Shown piece after piece: positions 57,885-64,000 of a stretch of DNA of 64,000 nucleotides (position 1 is its first letter; every line of letters begins with the position of its first letter). A program made the translations under genes and the position numbers. Origin of the DNA: G963667675 sp963667675 (GTDB lineage: Bacteria; Chloroflexota; Dehalococcoidia; Lucifugimonadales; UBA3495); assembly GCA_963667675.1 (NCBI GenBank), contig OY763929.1, forward strand, positions 992,001 through 1,056,000, written 5' to 3'. The notes under the pieces are model-generated. The model was not told the DNA's origin and did not search any database. It was given only the letters and a program-made list of their open reading frames with translations.

Positions 57885-58955
57885 TTGGACCGTCTAGTTC
57901 CTAAAGACCAAGAGCCTCTCACCGACCCTGCCGCCAGGGTCGGCGTTGGCCAACGCCGCATCACTGCGGCCGCAGTTGCCCTGCTGGTCCTGGCTGGCGT
58001 CCTGTTGGTCATGTTGGACTGGCGGGAGGTCCGTGACGTATTGACCCATGCGGACTGGCGCTGGATGCCGCTGGCCTTGGTAATCACCATCGTCTCCTAC
58101 CTGTGCCTGAGCTACAGCTTCGCCTCCATTAATCAGATTTTTCATATACGAATGGACTGGCGCGGCCTGCTGGTAGTGGGCTTCGTTTCCTCGGCGATGA
58201 TTGCCGCCGTCGGCGGTCTGGCCGGCCATGCGATCCGCCTGCTGTTGATGGCCCGGCGCGGCCTCGATGCCGGCGATACCCTGGCGCCCTCCCTGTTCCA
58301 TTCCTACATCGAAAGCCTGGCCTTCTTCGGCCTTATCCCCATCGGCCTTGGATACCTGCTGCTAACTCATCCGCTGTCGCCGGCGACGGCCCTGTGGCTC
58401 AGCGTGGGCACCGGCATCCTGGGCTTGGCCTTTGCCGCTACCGCCGTCGTCTTCTTCTACCGGCCGGTCAGGTCCTTTGCCCTGTGGCTGGTCAGGACGG
58501 TCTGGCGCTGGGTGACCAGGCGGGACATGGGACCGTCCGTCAAGACCTTCGAAGACACGTTGACCGGCGGCCTGGCCGTATTGCGGGGCCGCCCCCTAGC
58601 CCTCGCGTTCCCGGTGGCCCTGGTGGCGGTCGACCGGGTTTCCAGGATAGCCCTTGTCTGGGTCTGTTTCCAAGCCCTGGGCAGCGATGCCGGACTGGGC
58701 GTGATCGCCACCGGGTTCGCCGTAGGCGTCGTTGCGGGGGTCATGTCCATGGTCCCCGGCGGCCTGGGAGTCCAGGAGGGCTCCATGGCCGGCACTTATC
58801 ATTTGCTGGGAGTCCCCCTGGAGGAGGCTGTCTTGGCTTCTGCCCTGTTCCGGGCGGTCTATTACATGGCGCCCTTTGCCGTCAGCTTGGCATTCTACCG
58901 GGGAATGCTGCGAACGCGGCCAGGTTCCCAAAATTCTCCGCGGCCGCTGAGGTGA
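57885..58955 (+). CDS. flippase-like / lysylphosphatidylglycerol-synthase-TM family protein
   Basis: A 356-residue integral membrane protein with about eight helices and a TTG start. MVPGGLGVQEGSMAG (about 285-299) is the conserved re-entrant motif of the UPF0104/LPG synthase TM family, and GGLAGHAIRLLLMARRG resembles the first half-motif. Such domains occur in MprF flippase modules and in AglD-like proteins. There is no C-terminal synthetase domain, so lipid or polyprenol-sugar translocation is likelier than lysyl transfer. It diverges from the amidohydrolase gene. Confidence 0.8.
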   Translation: MDRLVPKDQEPLTDPAARVGVGQRRITAAAVALLVLAGVLLVMLDWREVRDVLTHADWRWMPLALVITIVSYLCLSYSFASINQIFHIRMDWRGLLVVGFVSSAMIAAVGGLAGHAIRLLLMARRGLDAGDTLAPSLFHSYIESLAFFGLIPIGLGYLLLTHPLSPATALWLSVGTGILGLAFAATAVVFFYRPVRSFALWLVRTVWRWVTRRDMGPSVKTFEDTLTGGLAVLRGRPLALAFPVALVAVDRVSRIALVWVCFQALGSDAGLGVIATGFAVGVVAGVMSMVPGGLGVQEGSMAGTYHLLGVPLEEAVLASALFRAVYYMAPFAVSLAFYRGMLRTRPGSQNSPRPLR

Positions 58956-59056
58956 ACCTTTTCCGGATTTGGTAATATGACCGGGTTGCGGGGCTTCACC
59001 CGCCGGGGGCGCAGCCAAGCTCCCCTAACTACAAGAAAGGAAAGCCGATTCTTCCC

Positions 59057-60751
59057 ATGTGCAAGTTGCTAACCCTCGCTCTCAGCTTGGCCATTGTCTT
59101 CTTGATTGTTGCCTGCGACGGCTCCCAGAAAGTCCTGACCATATTGTACTGGCAGGCCCCTTCCACTCCCAACCCATACCTATCCGGTGGATACAAGGAC
59201 CGGGACGCCGGGGCCATTACGTTGGAACCCCTGGCCAAATACAATCCAGAAGGCGTTCTCGTCCCTGCTCTGGCCGCCGAAATCCCCAGCCTTGAAAACG
59301 GCGGCATCTCCCAGGACCTCACCTCCATTACCTGGAAGCTTAAGGACAACCTCAAGTGGTCTGACGGCAGCAGCCTCACCGCCCACGACGTGGCCTTTAC
59401 CTGGCGTTACTGCACCGACCAAGCCACCGGCTGCACTGCCAGCAGCGCCTTCACCGATGTGACCTCGGTGGAGGCCTTGGACGACTTGACAGTCAGGATT
59501 GCGTTCCATGCCCCGACTCCGTATCCCTATACCGCATTCGTCGGGACCGGCGTTCCGGTCCTCAGCAGCGCCCAGTTCGCCGATTGCGTCGGCGCAGCCG
59601 CGGCTGGCTGCGATGATGAGAACTACACACCCCTGGGCTCCGGGCCCTATCGCATCGTCGACTTCACGCCCGACCGGCATGCCCGCTACCAACGCAATCC
59701 CCACTACTACGGGGAAAAGCCGTATTTTGATGGCGTGGCGCTTATCGGCGGCGGCGATGCCCTGTCTGCTGCCCAGGCCGTCTTGGAGACGGGAGAGGCC
59801 GACTACGCCTGGAATCTGCAGATAGACCCACAGACCCTCTCCAACATGGAGGCCAAGGGCAATGGCAAGGTCGTGTCGGCCTTCTCCAGCTCGGTAGAAC
59901 GCATCGTCCTGAACCAGACCAACGCCGATCCCTCCCTGGGCGACAACCGGTCCGAGTACTTGGACGGCGCCAATCCGCACCCGCTCCTGACCTTCACCCC
60001 CATCGCCCGGGCCATGTCCATGGCCATAGAACGCTCCCTCATCGCACAGCGGCTCTACGGCTTTGCCGGCGAACCCGCCTGCAATCTCATCGTAGGGCCG
60101 CCGGACTACGTTTCCGCCGCCAACGACGGCTGCCTGGCCCAGGACATAGAAGGGGCCAACAAGCTCCTGGACGACAACGGCGTCCTGGATACCGACGGCG
60201 ACGGCGTTCGCGAATACAAAGGCGTCCCACTCAGGTTGACCTACCAGACCTCCACCAACGACGTGCGCCAGAAGACCCAAGAGTTGATACAGGGATGGTG
60301 GCGGGAAATTGGCATCGAGGCCGAGCTTGTGCATCACGACGCCGCCGTTTTCTTTGGCGGCGACCCCGTGGCTGACAAGGAGCAGGTCTATGGCCGCTTC
60401 TTCGCCGACGTCCAGATGTATACCACCGGCCCCGACATCGACCCCCAGCAATACCTCTTTGGCTTGACCTGCGTCGAGATAGCGGACCGCGGCAATAACT
60501 GGAGCGGCAGCAACATCGCCCGGTCTTGCAACCCCGACTTCGACGAGTTGGCCGAAGAACTGTCCCACACTCCCATCGGCGCTGAGCGCGCCGCCCTGGT
60601 CAAACGGATGAACGACATCCTGGTCCAGAGCTACTACGAAATTCCCCTGGTCAACCGGGGCAGCGTTTCGGCCCACTCGAACACCCTGCAAGGCTTCCGG
60701 ATCAACGGCTGGGACAGCGAGATGTGGAACATCGCCGAGTGGCGGCGGTGA
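59057..60751 (+). CDS. peptide-type ABC transporter substrate-binding lipoprotein
   Basis: A 564-residue SBP family 5 protein. The signal LLTLALSLAIVFLIVAC ends in a lipobox with the lipid Cys near residue 20. ITWKLKDNLKWSDGSSLTAHDVAFTW and LGSGPYRIVDFTPD are canonical family 5 motifs. Such proteins bind oligopeptides, nickel or sugars outside the membrane. No permease or ATPase gene is nearby, so the partner transporter lies elsewhere or it acts as a stand-alone sensor. An acidic DTDGDGVREYKG loop (about 380) looks like a calcium-binding insertion. Confidence 0.9.
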   Translation: MCKLLTLALSLAIVFLIVACDGSQKVLTILYWQAPSTPNPYLSGGYKDRDAGAITLEPLAKYNPEGVLVPALAAEIPSLENGGISQDLTSITWKLKDNLKWSDGSSLTAHDVAFTWRYCTDQATGCTASSAFTDVTSVEALDDLTVRIAFHAPTPYPYTAFVGTGVPVLSSAQFADCVGAAAAGCDDENYTPLGSGPYRIVDFTPDRHARYQRNPHYYGEKPYFDGVALIGGGDALSAAQAVLETGEADYAWNLQIDPQTLSNMEAKGNGKVVSAFSSSVERIVLNQTNADPSLGDNRSEYLDGANPHPLLTFTPIARAMSMAIERSLIAQRLYGFAGEPACNLIVGPPDYVSAANDGCLAQDIEGANKLLDDNGVLDTDGDGVREYKGVPLRLTYQTSTNDVRQKTQELIQGWWREIGIEAELVHHDAAVFFGGDPVADKEQVYGRFFADVQMYTTGPDIDPQQYLFGLTCVEIADRGNNWSGSNIARSCNPDFDELAEELSHTPIGAERAALVKRMNDILVQSYYEIPLVNRGSVSAHSNTLQGFRINGWDSEMWNIAEWRR

Positions 60752-60987
60752 ATGACGGCCTCCCGCCGGTATCAATTGACGCACTAATTCCCCGGCGGCC
60801 CGCTGTCGCTAAGCCGCTGAGTGGGGCCTGACAATCTTTACAGGAACTGGGAGGGAAAGTATATTGGGTCACGGTAAATCTCCTTTGGCTGGCCAATTGA
60901 ACCGGGTCGATACAGTCTACCCAGGCAGCGAGCTTGGTATGAACGGTCCGGCTGAAGGGGAACGGAATTTGCATAGGGGGTGACGCA

Positions 60988-61413
60988 ATGCCCATGGTGA
61001 ATCGTTTGGTGGCGGCTTATCTGGTGTTGCTGGCGGTGGCGGTGGCGGTCAATTTCATCGTTACTCCGTGGTACCACCCGGGCGGCGACGAGCCGTTTGA
61101 AGTGTGGGAGATTCTTGACTACTTTATGGCAGTCGGGATGGTGTTGGCCCTGGGCTACAGTTACTTGGAGAAGCGGCGCGTCGATGCGGACTCTTCGGCG
61201 GACGTAAAGAGTTACCTGGGTGCCAACGCGGCGTTCTATGGGACCGTCGCCGTTTTTCTCCTGTTCTTCTGGAATTGGTTCAGTTTTCTATCCGGCGAGG
61301 TTCGGGGTAACGACAACGTAGCCGACGGACAATTTTGGGCTGTTATAGACACCCTGATGCCCATCGTATTGGGTGTCGTCGGCTGCCGGCTGTGGCGCAA
61401 CTCTGACGCATAG
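60988..61413 (+). CDS. hypothetical four-TM membrane protein
   Basis: A 141-residue protein with membrane segments at about 6-26, 45-62, 82-100 and 113-132. WYHPGGDEPFEVWEILDYFM and FFWNWFSFLSGE are aromatic-rich loops. I do not recognise a defined family. It lies alone between two solute-binding lipoprotein genes on the same strand, with gaps of about 240 and 125 bases. No ribosome-site oddity was seen. Confidence 0.6.
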   Translation: MPMVNRLVAAYLVLLAVAVAVNFIVTPWYHPGGDEPFEVWEILDYFMAVGMVLALGYSYLEKRRVDADSSADVKSYLGANAAFYGTVAVFLLFFWNWFSFLSGEVRGNDNVADGQFWAVIDTLMPIVLGVVGCRLWRNSDA

Positions 61414-61538
61414 TCTGGACTCCGGCGCCAGCGCTCGCCACAAGAGTAGCTAACCTGAATTGACGGGAGCCGGACTTTCCGCGGGCGGGTGTCGGCATAC
61501 TCTCGCTGCCCGGCTTCCGATGATGATTGGGGGAGTTC

Positions 61539-62719
61539 ATGGATTTGTCGTCCCGCACTCGCGCCCTTGCTTTCGGACTTTTGCTGGTCGTTGCCCTGGC
61601 CGCCCTGGCTTGCGGCAATGGCGATAGCAAGCGGGAGGCCCCATTCAGGATCGGGGTGATGGAGTCGCTGACTGGCCCCGGCGAGACCTATGGCGCCGTA
61701 GCCAATCACGCCAAGCTGATGGCCGCGGACGAGATTAACGCGGCCGGAGGCGTCAACGGCCGTATGCTGGAGCTTGTCGTCGAGGACTCCGGATGCACTG
61801 CCAAGGACGCGGTCGCCGCCTATAACAAGCTGACCGAGGTTGACGGCGTCAAGATAATCCTGGGCACCTCCTGCAGCAGCGCCATGCTGGGCGCAGCTCC
61901 TCTGGCGGAGGCCGATGGCGTAATCCTGTTCTCCGGCCTGGCCAGCAACCCCGACATCGCCAAGGCCGGAGACTATATCTTCCGCACCCAGATTAGCGAT
62001 TTACAAGTAGGCATCGACACCGGGAACCTGTTGTGGGCAGACGGAGTCCGCGCACTGGCCACCATCAGCGAGCAGACCGATTACGCCCAGGGAATCAGGC
62101 GCACCACGGTCGCCCAGTTTGAGGAACGCGGCGGCAGGATAGTGGCCGAGGAGCGTTACCCTTCTGATGTCGCCGACTTCAGGCCCCAATTGACCAAGCT
62201 GTTCGCCGCGGACCCGGATGCCTTGCACCTGGCGCCCCAGTCCGAATTTACCGCGGGCACAATCATCAAGCAGGCCCGGGAACTGGGTTATGAAGGCCCA
62301 TCTACGGTGAGACAGTCTCGGTGGGCACCACCGCCTTGGACATCGCTGGCGATGCGGCCGCTGGCATGAAGGCCTTTACCAACGCCCTCGACCTGGATAT
62401 CCCCAAGGCCCGGGAGGTCCTGGCCAACTTCAGGGACCGTTACGACTACGTCACCTTGCCCTGGCACCTGGGCTCCGCCTACGACGATGTCTACATCGCC
62501 GCCGAGTGCCTCAGCCGGACCAACGACGATCAGGACGCCGACGGCTTCCGCGACTGCATGTATGAAATCACTTGGAGCGGCGCCATCGGCAACGACTACA
62601 GCTTCGACTCCGACGGCGAAGTCGTGGGCCTCCACCGGGTAGCTGTGGAGGTGTTGCCCGTATCCCAGCGCACCGAGGACAGAACGTACCGGATGCTGGG
62701 ACCGGCCCCCCAGGAGTAG
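61539..62719 (+). pseudogene. branched-chain-amino-acid-type ABC substrate-binding lipoprotein, frameshifted
   Basis: The first frame encodes a lipoprotein signal (lipobox LAALAC, Cys near 25) and the N-terminal lobe: FRIGVMESLTGPGETYG, AADEINAAGGVNGRMLELVV, and VKIILGTSCSSAMLGAAPL. The second frame carries the rest: TALDIAGDAAAGMKAF and LPWHLGSAYDDVYIAAECL. They join smoothly if one C is added to the CCC run at 62297-62299, giving EGP followed by IYGETVSVGTT. The whole would be about 394 residues, normal for type 1 periplasmic binding proteins. Either the gene is recently broken or the run is mis-sequenced. No permease is adjacent. Confidence 0.8.
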
Positions 62720-62812
62720 AATTCCGCTCTACTTCCACCACACCCTCCGGCTACAGCCGGTAGTCCCTCCGCCCCCGCCAAGTTCCGGGGCGCAGGATAT
62801 AGCCCTCCGACC

Positions 62813-63730
62813 CTACTCGGCTATTTGGGATAGCTGCTCTATGATTGTCCCGATGCTGGCCCGGTCGCCTATGGATCTGCCGACCTTTTTCCACCTTGAT
62901 GACCCCGTCCTGGTCCACGATGAACGTTGCGGGAGCAGCGAGGCCGTCTCCCAGCCGATTGTACACGTTGTAAGCCTGCGGAGTTTCAGTAGACGGGTCG
63001 TACAGGATAGGGAAGGGGATGCCCAGTTCCTCGACGACCTTCGAAGCGCCGCTCAGGTCGTCGACACTGATGGCCAGTACCTCTGCGTCCAGTTCCTGGA
63101 TTTCCTCGTAACGTTCCGACAGCCCGACGAGCTGCTGGCGGCAGTAGGTTCACCAGAACGCCCGGTAGAACACCACCGCCAGGCTCTTCTCTCCCCTGTA
63201 GGACTCCATAGATACATCCGGCCACTGCGGCTGACGGCAGGGTAAACGCCGGGGCCAGGTTGCCCACGGCATATCCGACTTCTGGGGCTGGTTCAATGGG
63301 TGTAGGAGTGGGCTCAGGGGTCGGAGTAGGCTGCTGCGCCGGTACGGTAGCGGTGGGTGTAGGAGTAGGCTCAGTGGTTGGCGTGGGCTGCTGCGTCTGG
63401 TACGGCAACGGTGGGCGTAGGAGTCGGCCCAGTGGATTGGCGTGGGCTGCTGCGTTGGCTTCGCAATGGTGGGTATCAGGAGTAGGCTCAGGGGTCTGGC
63501 GTGGGCTGTTGCCCCGGAACCGCATCCGCCGGTTCCGGGGTCTGTTGCGTCTCGGTGGTTGGGGTTTCATCCCCAGCCGATGCAGGCTGTTGCTCTGCAG
63601 TATCTTCTGTGGGAGGGACGGCAACTGTCGTCGGTGCCGCCGTTGGAGCGACTGGAACGGTGGAAGCCGCCTCGCCGCAGGCGACCCCAAAGCCCAAGAC
63701 CATCATCCCCGCCAACAAGATTCTCAGCAT
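62813..63730 (-). pseudogene. redoxin lipoprotein with TGA at the CxxC position; several indels
   Basis: The gene starts MLRILLAGMMVLGFGVAC, a lipoprotein signal, followed by a Pro/Thr-rich linker built from four diverged repeats of about 57 bases. The redoxin (AhpC/TSA-like) domain then begins EVGYAVGNLAPAFTLPSAA. After a shift near 63210 the next frame reads SMESYRGEKSLAVVFYRAFW, TGA (63150-63152), TYCRQQLVGLSERY, and on through LAISVDDLSGASKVVEELG, IPFPILYDPS and PATFIVDQDGVIKVEK. An extra A near 62890 shifts it once more before the end IGTIIEQLSQIAE. TGA sits where the first redox Cys (or selenocysteine) of WCxxC is expected. Indels in the linker and domain suggest decay or poor sequence. 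Confidence 0.7.
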
Positions 63731-63810
63731 GACCCTGCGATTATATTCCAGAATACCGGCCCGGTAGCAACCGCCCCGGACTTTCCCCCAAGTAGTACAA
63801 TGATTGGCCC

Positions 63811-64000
63811 ATGAACAGTTTCCACATGCTGGCCCTGCTTATCGCCGCTCTGCTCCTCGCCGCCGCCTGCGCCAGCGGCAGCCCCACGCCGAGCGGTACA
63901 TCGGGGTCACGGTACAGACTGCCAAGGCCCAACCCACCGTTATGCTAAACTTACCCCCGACCCCCGACGCTGCGACAAGCCTTGCCCGGCAACGCTCCGC
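63811..64000 (+). pseudogene. lipoprotein start, frameshifted and cut by window end
   Basis: MNSFHMLALLIAALLLAAAC is a clear lipoprotein signal with a lipobox. The frame then reads ASGSPTPSGTSGS and soon stops at 63936-63938. A neighbouring frame from about 63893 reads ERYIGVTVQTAKAQPTVML and stays open to the window end, so one base is probably missing after SPTP. The mature function cannot be judged from the part shown. Confidence 0.5.

Noticed and set aside
59180..60784. A 534-codon minus-strand ORF opposite the solute-binding protein
   Set aside because: The plus frame carries a signal peptide and family 5 motifs; the antisense frame is Gly/Val-rich shadow without domains.

Overview
The window is about 60 % GC and bacterial. 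It most resembles the Chloroflexota, probably a Dehalococcoidia / SAR202-type planktonic or sediment lineage. The signs are paralogous LLM-class flavin oxidoreductases beside an orphan molybdopterin hydroxylase, many Cys-lipoproteins with Thr/Pro-rich linkers, a DUF5679 zinc-ribbon peptide, a giant FN3/Calx-beta/GLUG surface protein, and a 23S rRNA gene standing alone without 16S or 5S. This placement is inferred from gene content; no phylogenetic marker was run.

Layout. 0-13 kb is core metabolism and replication/repair: cobQ (cut by the window edge) with a cobC-like phosphatase, a DUF5679 peptide, a class IV aminotransferase, a PAC2 protein, endonuclease III, type 2 argC, tRNA-Glu and an aldo/keto reductase. 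A minus-strand block follows: accC-accB-like carboxylase genes, then ybeY-dnaX-ybaB-recR-recO. 13-19 kb holds an orphan xanthine-dehydrogenase-type large subunit, two tandem LLM oxidoreductases and the tail of a lost third copy. 19-23 kb carries a 944-residue PQQ-propeller lipoprotein and a HicAB toxin-antitoxin pair.

23.2-28 kb is an RNA/mobile hotspot: a promoter-driven solo 23S rRNA, four 27-bp tandem repeats, initiator tRNA-Met, and a 0.9-kb ParB cassette bounded by a 36-bp copy of the tRNA 3' end, followed by RelBE. 28-35 kb holds a VTT-type membrane protein, a PIN/Phd toxin-antitoxin pair, an enoyl-CoA hydratase, a methyltransferase, an NAD-dependent epimerase, and a Kef-type antiporter preceded by a structured, terminator-ended leader. 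36-47.4 kb is one giant repeat gene (3,756 amino-acid codons) split by a single in-frame TAG.

47.5-51.3 kb is accessory debris: a broken transposase, a DUF2335 protein, a frameshifted PH-like gene, a truncated HTH gene and REP-like hairpins. 51.3-62 kb returns to housekeeping and transport: threonine synthase, a DUF4389 protein, metG, polyprenyl diphosphate synthase, an amidohydrolase, a flippase-like protein and two solute-binding lipoproteins. The last 1.7 kb has three consecutive genes broken by single-base indels. One is a redoxin lipoprotein with TGA exactly at the first position of its CxxC motif, a selenocysteine candidate.

No CRISPR array, no complete insertion sequence and no integrase gene were seen.
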